Source: JADCRZ01 sp031399065
Lineage (GTDB): Bacteria; Bacteroidota; Bacteroidia; Chitinophagales; Chitinophagaceae
Direction: 5' to 3'
DNA length: 64,000 bases
Assembly (NCBI GenBank): GCA_031399065.1
Contig: JANNOM010000002.1
Span: forward strand, 1-64,000
A program made the translations under genes and the position numbers. The notes beneath the pieces are model-generated. The model ran no database searches. It saw only the letters and a program-made list of their open reading frames with translations, and was not told where the DNA came from. Every line of letters starts with the position of its first letter. Positions within the stretch are counted from its first letter, which is position 1. Positions 8,408-15,379 of this stretch are shown here, piece by piece.

Positions 8408-9382
8408 ATGCAACGTATCATTGTTATAAGTGGATTTTTATTACTGTCCGCTGTTACCGTATACGGTCAGCGTAAAGAAGATGTGGCCAACTATATCAAC
8501 GCATATAAAGATATCGCCATCAGTGAAATGAAACGTACGGGAGTGCCGGCTTCCATCAAACTGGCCCAGGGCATCCACGAAACGAGCGCCGGCACCAGCG
8601 ACCTCGTGGTAAAGTCTAACAACCACTTCGGCATTAAATGTAAAACGGGCTGGGCCGGTGCCAAAGTGTATCACGACGACGACGCCGCAGGAGAATGTTT
8701 CCGCAGTTACGAGAAAGCGGAGGATTCTTACAGGGACCATTCTAATTTTCTTAAAGGCAGCCCGCGCTATGCCTTTCTTTTTCAACTCGACCCTACCGAT
8801 TATGAAGGCTGGGCTTATGGACTGAAAAAAGCCGGGTATGCCACTAATATCAAATACTCACAGATACTTATCAGACTGATCAGGGAAAACAACCTGGATC
8901 AATATACCCTTATGGCAATAGGAGGGCTTGCAACCGATATAGTGCCGGGCAATGAAGCCGCTTCCAGCGAATCGGTTTATTCCGAGCCGGTGATTACTAT
9001 GCCGGTGCCGGATTATCCGGTTACCGATTTTGAGATCAATAAGACCAAAGTTATTTTTGCTAAGCCTGGCACATCATGGCTTTCCATCGCCCAGCAATAT
9101 GATGTATCACTTAGCCGGCTGCTCGATTTCAATGACCTCAAAGCAGAAAAGGATATCGTGCCTCCCGGGCAGTTGGTTTTCCTTCAGCGCAAGCGGAAAG
9201 AGGGCTATGGAGAATTTCATATCGTTCAGAAGGGCGAACGGTTGTATGATATCAGTCAGAAAGAAGGCATTCGCCTGGAAAGCCTGATGCTATTCAACAA
9301 CCTGGGCGAAGGAATGGAACCAACTTATGGTGAGAAACTGTATTTACAGGAAAAAGCAGACGCAAGACCCGCATTGCAATAG
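8408..9382 (+). CDS. secreted glucosaminidase with two LysM domains
   Basis: 324-aa peptidoglycan hydrolase. Signal peptide through about residue 20 (TVYGQ). Residues about 35-165 are a GH73-type N-acetylglucosaminidase domain: SIKLAQGIHETSAGTSDL with the likely catalytic Glu58, then NNHFGIKC, FRSYEKAEDSYRDHSNFL and KAGYATNIKYS, all standard for the family. Two LysM repeats follow (about 218-262 and 269-313), binding glycan strands. It should cut the sugar backbone during growth or division in the periplasm. It follows the O-methyltransferase by 18 bases. Confidence 0.9.
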   Translation: MQRIIVISGFLLLSAVTVYGQRKEDVANYINAYKDIAISEMKRTGVPASIKLAQGIHETSAGTSDLVVKSNNHFGIKCKTGWAGAKVYHDDDAAGECFRSYEKAEDSYRDHSNFLKGSPRYAFLFQLDPTDYEGWAYGLKKAGYATNIKYSQILIRLIRENNLDQYTLMAIGGLATDIVPGNEAASSESVYSEPVITMPVPDYPVTDFEINKTKVIFAKPGTSWLSIAQQYDVSLSRLLDFNDLKAEKDIVPPGQLVFLQRKRKEGYGEFHIVQKGERLYDISQKEGIRLESLMLFNNLGEGMEPTYGEKLYLQEKADARPALQ

Positions 9383-9459
9383 CAGCAGACAACTCATATA
9401 GATGGCTTACCTGGCAAATACGCTGTGGAAGTAAGACGGGCAGGATATTTATTATCTGC

Positions 9460-9467
9460 TATCTTTA
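9460..9467 (+). promoter_or_regulatory. -7-like box of hpt
   Basis: TATCTTTA, one base from TAnnTTTG, 15 bases before the hpt start. An AGGGG run just before the ATG could act as a ribosome binding site but lies very close to the start codon. No -33 element recognised. Confidence 0.35.
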
Positions 9468-9482
9468 TAAAAACTTAGGGGT

Positions 9483-10013
9483 ATGTTAAAGCTGCACGAT
9501 AAATATTTTGAACCTTATTTAACTGCTTCGGATATTTCCGGCCGGGTATCTGCTATAGCCGGGCAGTTAAATGAAGATTTCGACGGCAAACGCCCCCTTT
9601 TTATAGCCATCCTCAATGGCTCTTTCATGTTCGCTTCCGATCTTTTTAAAGCCGTTACCATAGAAGCCGAAATCTGTTTTATAAAAATGGCTTCTTACCG
9701 GGGACTTAAATCGACCGGCCCCGTAGTGACCGCCATAGGTCTGGATGTTGAGTTATTCGACCGGCACGTAGTTATTATCGAAGACATAGTAGATACAGGC
9801 AAAACACTGAATGCATTTCTTCCCCAGCTAAAACACCAGCAACCCGCTTCTCTGTCTATAGTCGCTTTGCTCCATAAACCGGAAGCGATCATTTTTCCAT
9901 TACAGATAGAATACACGGGGTTTTCTATACCATCCAAGTTTGTGGTAGGATATGGTCTGGATTATGACGGACTGGGCAGGAACCTGCCAGAGATATACCG
10001 GCTGGCGGAATAG
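9483..10013 (+). CDS. hpt: hypoxanthine phosphoribosyltransferase
   Basis: 176-aa cytosolic purine salvage enzyme converting hypoxanthine or guanine plus PRPP to IMP or GMP. The PRPP-binding loop VVIIEDIVDTGKTL spans residues 97-110, with Glu100-Asp101 and Thr105-Thr108 contacting ribose phosphate. The PPi loop (ILNGSFMFASDL) and the C-terminal purine-stacking part (PSKFVVGYGLDYDGLGRNLPEIY) are also present. Length is normal for the family. It appears to be a single-gene unit between the LysM gene and the metalloprotease. Confidence 0.93.
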   Translation: MLKLHDKYFEPYLTASDISGRVSAIAGQLNEDFDGKRPLFIAILNGSFMFASDLFKAVTIEAEICFIKMASYRGLKSTGPVVTAIGLDVELFDRHVVIIEDIVDTGKTLNAFLPQLKHQQPASLSIVALLHKPEAIIFPLQIEYTGFSIPSKFVVGYGLDYDGLGRNLPEIYRLAE

Positions 10014-10116
10014 GCCGTTTGTCCTTATATAATCGCACTGGTCACACTTATTTTGTGATGTGCCTCGTAGATGTTTTCTTTACACACATTTCTTTTATAA
10101 ACCCAAATTTGTATCG

Positions 10117-12654
10117 ATGCAATACCTGTTTAAAAAGCAACTGCTAATGGCAGTGGCTACCATGCTTACCATAACCCTGTCGGCGCAAAAAAAGAAGACA
10201 CCCACGCCTGCACCGCCGCCGGCTCCCGTAACGGTAGTGCCTGCCCCTAAAACGGGCCCTAAGCCTTTTAAGGAGGTGATCACTTCCAAAGCCGTTAGTG
10301 CCAGCGGATTGTTTACAGTGCACCGGGTAGAGGATAAATGGTATTTCGAATTACCGGACTCCATTTTAAATAAAGACATTATGGCTATTACCCGCTTCAG
10401 CAAAGTAGCCGCCGGGGGCGCCGCTTACGGCGGTGAGCTGGTGAATCAGCAGGTGATCCGCTGGGAGAAAGGACCTTCCAATAATATGTTTATGCGGGTG
10501 GTAACTACCGTTAGCGTAGCCAAAGATTCGGCCAGTCCTATCTTTCAGGCAGTGCGTAATAGCAACCTCGATCCTATAGGAGCCGCTTTCGATGTAAAGG
10601 CCTTTGGTAAAGATTCGGGTAAAGCGGTGGTGATAGATGTAACTGATTTTTTTAAAGGAGATAATCAGGTGGTCTCCCTTTCGCCCGCTGCCAAAAGAGC
10701 CCTTAACCTGGGAGGTATATTAAGCGACCGGTCTTATATCGATACTATCAAAACCTTTCCCATTAACGCGGAGGTAAGAACGGTTAAAACGTTCGGGGCT
10801 TCGCCCCCTGCCGCTCCTTCGCCTTTCGGGGGGCCTTCACAAAGTGGCCTGCCCGCCGCTTCCGCAGCCGGGGCTGTAACGCTTGAACTGAATAACTCGT
10901 TCATACTGCTGCCTGCCAAACCGATGCGTAAAAGACTGTTCGATTCCAGGGTTGGTTATTTTGCCGACGACTATACCGAGTATAGCGACAACCAGCAGAA
11001 GGTTCAAAACAGCGTATTCGCGGTCAGGTGGAGGCTCGAACCGAAAGAGGAAGACAGGGAGAAATGGAAAAAGGGAGAACTGGTGGAACCTAAAAAACCG
11101 ATCGTTTACTACATAGATCCCGCCACGCCTAAAAAATGGAGATCATATCTTATACAGGGTATCAACGATTGGAACGCAGCTTTTGAGCAAGCCGGTTTTA
11201 AGAACGCCATTATGGGTAAAGACTGGCCGGAAAATGATTCTTCCATGAGCCTGGAGGATGCGCGTTACTCCGTACTGCGCTACTTTGCCTCCGATGTGCA
11301 GAATGCTTATGGCCCCAATGTGCACGACCCGCGCAGCGGAGAGATCATCGAAAGCCATATCGGCTGGTATCATAACGTGATGAACCTGCTGCACGACTGG
11401 TACTTTATCCAGGCTGCCCCTTCCGATGAGCGCGCACGTAAAATGAAGTTTGACGATTCTTTGATGGGCCAACTCGTGCGCTTCGTATCTTCTCACGAAG
11501 TAGGTCATACGCTGGGTCTCCGTCATAATATGGGAGCCAGCAACGCCACGCCGGTGGAGAAGCTGAGAGATAAGGCCTGGATCGAAAAATACGGCCATAC
11601 CGTTTCTATCATGGATTATGCACGCTTTAATTATGTTGCACAGCCGGAAGATGGGGTAAAGAATCTTTTCCCCAAAATAAGCGTATACGATAAATGGGCC
11701 ATTGAATGGGGATATAAACCCGTGTCTGAATCGCTGGATGAAGAGGAAGAAAAAAAGGTGCTGAACAAATGGGTAATAGCACACGAAACCGATCCGATGT
11801 ACTGGTTTGGCGGAGAAAGTTTTAATAATGATCCCCGATCTCAAACGGAATCGCTGGGAGATAATAATATGAAAGCCGGGGAGTACGGCATTAAAAACCT
11901 GAAGCGGGTAATGGCAAGCCTTCCCGACTGGACAAAGGAAGAGGCAGACACTTATCAGAACCTGACCGATATGTACGCACAGGTGTTTGGCCAGTATAAC
12001 CGCTATATAGGCCATGTGCTTAAAAACATCGGCGGTATCTACGAAACGTTTAAAAGCTCCGACCAAAAAGGAGATGTATATAAGCCTGCCCCTAAAGCGG
12101 TACAAAAAGAAGCTGTGGACTTCCTGGGTAAACAGGTGTTTACCACTCCTTCGTGGCTGCTGGATAAAAATGTGCTGAATAAAATAAGCGAGCCTTCTAC
12201 CGACCGTTATACCAGCTTGCTGGATAACGTAATAGTATCTGTACTGTCTACTCCCCGTTTGTCCAGGATGGTAGCATCCGCCAACAGGGACGCAGCTGCG
12301 TATACCATAGAGGAACTCTACCGCGATCTGAAGAAGTCGGTTTGGAGTGAACTGCCTGCCCGTTCCGTTATCACCCATTACCGAAGGGATTTGCAAAAAA
12401 GTTACGTAAATCGTATGATCGCGATCGTTACTCCAACTGCGGGTAGCAGTGGCATTACTTTAGGAGGGCTCACTTTGTCACTAGGTGGCCCGGACGCTTC
12501 CAAATCGGATATCAGTTCACTTACCAAAGCCCATCTACAAACGCTCCGCAACGAGATTTTGGCGGCCCTGCCTTTTGTGAGGGATAACATGAGCAAGTAT
12601 CATTTGCAGGATCTGGCGGAGCGAATAAAAACGGCACTCAATCCAAAGGGGTAA
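10117..12654 (+). CDS. secreted zinc-dependent metalloprotease (DUF5117/DUF4953 type)
   Basis: 845 aa from the ATG at 10117, which opens a clean signal peptide (ends TLSAQ); the frame extends upstream to 10060 but those residues are not signal-like. A Lys/Pro-rich linker follows, then the DUF5118/DUF5117 region and the protease core. Zinc motif HEVGHTLGLRH starts at His460 with Glu461 catalytic, and the downstream SIMDYARFNY fits the Met-turn of metzincin-like enzymes. These large proteases are frequent in Bacteroidota; natural substrates are not known. It has its own strong terminator. Confidence 0.85.
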   Translation: MQYLFKKQLLMAVATMLTITLSAQKKKTPTPAPPPAPVTVVPAPKTGPKPFKEVITSKAVSASGLFTVHRVEDKWYFELPDSILNKDIMAITRFSKVAAGGAAYGGELVNQQVIRWEKGPSNNMFMRVVTTVSVAKDSASPIFQAVRNSNLDPIGAAFDVKAFGKDSGKAVVIDVTDFFKGDNQVVSLSPAAKRALNLGGILSDRSYIDTIKTFPINAEVRTVKTFGASPPAAPSPFGGPSQSGLPAASAAGAVTLELNNSFILLPAKPMRKRLFDSRVGYFADDYTEYSDNQQKVQNSVFAVRWRLEPKEEDREKWKKGELVEPKKPIVYYIDPATPKKWRSYLIQGINDWNAAFEQAGFKNAIMGKDWPENDSSMSLEDARYSVLRYFASDVQNAYGPNVHDPRSGEIIESHIGWYHNVMNLLHDWYFIQAAPSDERARKMKFDDSLMGQLVRFVSSHEVGHTLGLRHNMGASNATPVEKLRDKAWIEKYGHTVSIMDYARFNYVAQPEDGVKNLFPKISVYDKWAIEWGYKPVSESLDEEEEKKVLNKWVIAHETDPMYWFGGESFNNDPRSQTESLGDNNMKAGEYGIKNLKRVMASLPDWTKEEADTYQNLTDMYAQVFGQYNRYIGHVLKNIGGIYETFKSSDQKGDVYKPAPKAVQKEAVDFLGKQVFTTPSWLLDKNVLNKISEPSTDRYTSLLDNVIVSVLSTPRLSRMVASANRDAAAYTIEELYRDLKKSVWSELPARSVITHYRRDLQKSYVNRMIAIVTPTAGSSGITLGGLTLSLGGPDASKSDISSLTKAHLQTLRNEILAALPFVRDNMSKYHLQDLAERIKTALNPKG

Positions 12655-12685
12655 GCGCTTTAAATTTTTGTAATACCTGAAATAT

Positions 12686-12713
12686 AAAACCTCATGAGCA
12701 ATCATGAGGTTTT
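12686..12713 (+). terminator. intrinsic terminator of the metalloprotease gene
   Basis: Perfect 12-bp stem (AAAACCTCATGA with TCATGAGGTTTT) closed by a GCAA tetraloop and followed by a T-run, 31 bases after the metalloprotease stop. Confidence 0.9.
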
Positions 12714-12761
12714 TAATGGTGGGGTTAGTCATAGAGAATAATAAGCGGTTAGTTTCGGCTC

Positions 12762-12794
12762 AAAAAAAAGGGCCTCCTGTAGAAACAGGTGGCC
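12762..12794 (-). terminator. probable terminator of the aminotransferase gene
   Basis: Stem GGCCtCCTGT/ACAGGtGGCC with one mismatch and a 4-base loop; on the minus strand it runs into eight T. It lies about 180 bases after the aminotransferase stop. The remainder of the gap, 12800-12974, is A/T-rich with no gene or repeat that I can support. Confidence 0.6.
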
Positions 12795-12974
12795 TCAACG
12801 ATTGCTTGCCATATGAAAAAGAGTTGAAATAAATTTTATGAACACATCATCATCTAATTCTCTCTATATTATTTTTTTTTCGATGTGATTATTATGATGT
12901 AAAAATGCATCAAAAAATTCAAACTTCAAACATTTATTTGATATAAATTTTATTTTAATGTATTAATGATACCT

Positions 12975-14168
12975 TCATTTTGATCTGTCGTATACTTCCA
13001 GGGCCCTTGCCAGGCAATCCATTGCGGCATTTATATCATTTACGTTTAACACATAGGCCAGTCGCACTTCATTTCTACCCAATCCCGGTGTCCCATAAAA
13101 ACCAGTAGCAGGTGCCAGCATTAGTGTTGAACCGTTATGTGAAAAATCTTCCAGCAGCCACTGGCAGAACTTATCCGCATCGTCAATAGGTAACCGGGCG
13201 ATTGCATAAAAAGCCCCTCCCGGGTTCGGACAATAAACACCCGGCATGCCGTTCAGCCGTGCCACCAGTGTATCCCTTCTGAGTTTATATTCAGTCCGGG
13301 TGGTATCGAAATAATTATCCGGCAAATCGATAGCGGCCTCCCCGGCAATCTGGGCGAAACCAGGGGGACTGAGCCTCGCCTGTGCAAATTTCATGACAGC
13401 ATCGAGCACCTGCTGGTTTTTGGTGACCAATGCCCCTATTCTTGCGCCGCAGGCGCTGTACCGTTTGCTGATGGTATCCATCAGCACCACATGCTCTTCT
13501 GCCCCGCTAAGTTGCATAGCGCTAACATGTTCCCCTTCATAACAGAATTCCCGGTATGCTTCATCGGAAAAAAGAAAAAGCTGGTGTTTAATCACGATGT
13601 CCCTTAGTATTTCCATCTCTTCGCGGCTATACAGGTAGCCGGTAGGGTTGTTGGGGTTGCAGATCACGATCGCTTTGGTGCGGGAAGTGATCGCTTTTTC
13701 AAATTCGGTCATAGAGGGCAGGGCAAAGCCGGTCTCTATGCCGGATGTAATGGGTTTCACCAATACACCCGCAGCTACTGCGAATCCGTTATAGTTGGCG
13801 TAAAAAGGTTCGGGTATAATTACTTCATCACCGGCATCCAGGCAGGCCAGGAATCCAAACAGTATAGCCTCGGAACCGCCGGTAGTAACGATGATCTGCT
13901 GGTGATTAACGGTTAAACCCGTTTTGGCATAATAGGTTACCAGCTTTCGGCGGTAACTTTCATTACCGGCACTATGACTGTATTCCAGTACTTTAAAATC
14001 CGCATTTTTTACCGCGTCCAGCATCAGTTGCGGGGTTTCAATGTCTGGCTGACCAATATTAAGATGATAAATATGGGTGCCTCTTTTTTTGGCTGCTTCT
14101 GCAAAAGGCACCAGCTTACGGATGGGAGAGGCAGGCATGGTATCGCCTCTTTGGCTGATTGTTAACAT
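12975..14168 (-). CDS. pyridoxal phosphate-dependent aminotransferase, class I/II
   Basis: 397-aa cytosolic fold-type I aminotransferase of the aspartate aminotransferase superfamily. The PLP lysine is Lys235 in TISKRYSACGARIG; CNPNNPTGYLYS and FSDEAYREF carry the cofactor-binding Asn and Asp, and TTGGSEAI the phosphate loop. I chose the ATG at 14168 (MLTISQRGDTMPASPIRKL), the usual family N-terminus; the longer frame to 14192 runs into the terminator of the next gene. A perfect TACTTTTG box ends 5 bases before this ATG, so the mRNA may be leaderless. Substrate specificity cannot be read from the sequence. Confidence 0.88.
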   Translation of the reverse strand: MLTISQRGDTMPASPIRKLVPFAEAAKKRGTHIYHLNIGQPDIETPQLMLDAVKNADFKVLEYSHSAGNESYRRKLVTYYAKTGLTVNHQQIIVTTGGSEAILFGFLACLDAGDEVIIPEPFYANYNGFAVAAGVLVKPITSGIETGFALPSMTEFEKAITSRTKAIVICNPNNPTGYLYSREEMEILRDIVIKHQLFLFSDEAYREFCYEGEHVSAMQLSGAEEHVVLMDTISKRYSACGARIGALVTKNQQVLDAVMKFAQARLSPPGFAQIAGEAAIDLPDNYFDTTRTEYKLRRDTLVARLNGMPGVYCPNPGGAFYAIARLPIDDADKFCQWLLEDFSHNGSTLMLAPATGFYGTPGLGRNEVRLAYVLNVNDINAAMDCLARALEVYDRSK

Positions 14169-14172
14169 GCCG

Positions 14173-14180
14173 CAAAAGTA
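14173..14180 (-). promoter_or_regulatory. -7 box of the aminotransferase gene
   Basis: Minus-strand TACTTTTG, a perfect TAnnTTTG, 4 bases before the chosen ATG and 10 bases after the T-run of the preceding terminator. The place where a -33 element should be is occupied by that terminator hairpin. Confidence 0.45.
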
Positions 14181-14190
14181 CGGTAAAGTC

Positions 14191-14218
14191 AAAAAAAATC
14201 CCCGCAGTTGCGGGGATT
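14191..14218 (-). terminator. intrinsic terminator of the DUF1573 pair
   Basis: Ten-base stem AATCCCCGCA/TGCGGGGATT with a 2-base nominal loop, followed on the minus strand by eight T. It sits 18 bases after the second DUF1573 stop. Confidence 0.9.
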
Positions 14219-14236
14219 CAAATGAACTATAACAAA

Positions 14237-14683
14237 TTATTTTGTATTCTTTTTCGCCTTACTGGCTTCATATTTCGCAAATTCTTCCGCGTTCAATACC
14301 TCTCCGGTAATATTCAGTTCAAGTGGCTGGTCGTACCCTGCTACTTTAACCTGGATGGCTTTACTGAAGGGTCCGGGTGCCGCTGCATTAAAACCTGCCG
14401 TAATTTTATCTGCCTTGGTTTGCAACACGGGTGTCTTAGGCCAGGCTGGTGTAGTACATCCACAACTGGCAGTGGCTGATTCAATTACTACCGGCTGCTT
14501 GGCTATGTTTTTAAAGGCAAAATTGTATGTTACGGGAACCCCCTGTTTAATTTTGCCGAAATCATGCTTCAGTTCCGTAAAAGAGATCGCTTCAGATGCT
14601 TTCTTTACCGGTACTGCGTTACCCTGGGCAAAGGATGTAGCGGCTATCATAACTGTCAATAAAGAGAATACTAATTTTTTCAT
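14237..14683 (-). CDS. DUF1573 domain secreted protein (second of a pair)
   Basis: 148 aa: signal peptide to about residue 20 (SFAQG), then an immunoglobulin-like DUF1573 domain with KHDFGKIKQGVPVTYNFAFKN, the conserved SCGCTTP motif and an ITAGFNAAAPGPFSKAIQVK segment. DUF1573 proteins are common exported proteins of Bacteroidota with no established role. A Lys/Ala-rich tail ends the protein. It lies 28 bases after a paralog in the same orientation and shares a terminator with it. Confidence 0.85.
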   Translation of the reverse strand: MKKLVFSLLTVMIAATSFAQGNAVPVKKASEAISFTELKHDFGKIKQGVPVTYNFAFKNIAKQPVVIESATASCGCTTPAWPKTPVLQTKADKITAGFNAAAPGPFSKAIQVKVAGYDQPLELNITGEVLNAEEFAKYEASKAKKNTK

Positions 14684-14711
14684 GATACTTGTTTATGCTT
14701 TGTTATTGTTA

Positions 14712-15164
14712 TTAATTGATCTGTTTTAATAATCCGATAGATGTATTTACCGGCGCCGGGGTTGCAGGCGATTTGTACACGTTACCCCTTATCAGTATGG
14801 ATTTTACCTGGTTGCCATTATAAAACACGCTCACACTTTTCTCAAAACTACCCTCTGCTACCGAATTATAACCCACTTTTATTTTAGTACTGCCATTCGG
14901 TGCTACCGGCTCTTTAGTCCACACAGGCGTGGTGCATCCACAACTGGCCTGAACATTTTCCAACCTGAGTGTATCTATACCCTTATTGATTATCTCGAAT
15001 TCATGCGATACCGGGCGACCCTGTAAAATATTTCCAAAATCAAATGATTTTTCTTTCAGCTCCATCAAATTATTGGTTCCGCTGCGCATTGATGCTGAAT
15101 CCTGAGCAACAAGGGAATTTGCACAAAAATGAAGTAACACAATAAACGAAAAAATGTTTTTCAT
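14712..15164 (-). CDS. DUF1573 domain secreted protein (first of a pair)
   Basis: 150 aa with a signal peptide (to about residue 20, SLVAQ) and one DUF1573 domain: KSFDFGNILQGRPVSHEFEI, then SCGCTTPVW and KVGYNSVAEGSFEKSVSVF. It is a clear paralog of the following gene (same layout, same SCGCTTP motif), consistent with a local duplication. Function unknown. The promoter is probably the TAAATTTG box at 15209-15216. Confidence 0.85.
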   Translation of the reverse strand: MKNIFSFIVLLHFCANSLVAQDSASMRSGTNNLMELKEKSFDFGNILQGRPVSHEFEIINKGIDTLRLENVQASCGCTTPVWTKEPVAPNGSTKIKVGYNSVAEGSFEKSVSVFYNGNQVKSILIRGNVYKSPATPAPVNTSIGLLKQIN

Positions 15165-15208
15165 AAATCCCCTGTTTTGATCAGCTCAATGCCGATGGTA
15201 ACGTGTAA

Positions 15209-15216
15209 CAAATTTA
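15209..15216 (-). promoter_or_regulatory. -7 box of the DUF1573 operon
   Basis: Minus-strand TAAATTTG, a perfect TAnnTTTG, about 45 bases before the DUF1573 ATG. No -33 match seen. Confidence 0.4.
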
Positions 15217-15367
15217 CATATTGTAGTTGAAATCCGGAAATCCTGTTAAAATCTCTTACCGGATTTATTTCCCCGTAGTTCATACCTCCTGGATTTACCC
15301 GTAAGGATATAAGGCGACCCTGTTTTTCCTGAAATCCCCCGGAATACCGATTTCCCTTTCTTTCCTT

Positions 15368-15375
15368 TATTTTTG
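15368..15375 (+). promoter_or_regulatory. -7 box of the E1 dehydrogenase gene
   Basis: TATTTTTG, a perfect TAnnTTTG, ending 4 bases before the ATG at 15380, so the transcript would begin at or inside the start codon. No TTTG at the expected upstream spacing. Confidence 0.4.
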
Positions 15376-15379
15376 TTAA

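Noticed and set aside
11143..12396. 417-codon open frame on the minus strand inside the metalloprotease gene
   Set aside because: It lies entirely antisense to a gene with clear zinc-protease motifs; its translation has no recognisable domain.
12838..12888. Possible 16-codon peptide in the A/T-rich gap before the aminotransferase stop
   Set aside because: Too short, low complexity, no promoter or conserved feature.
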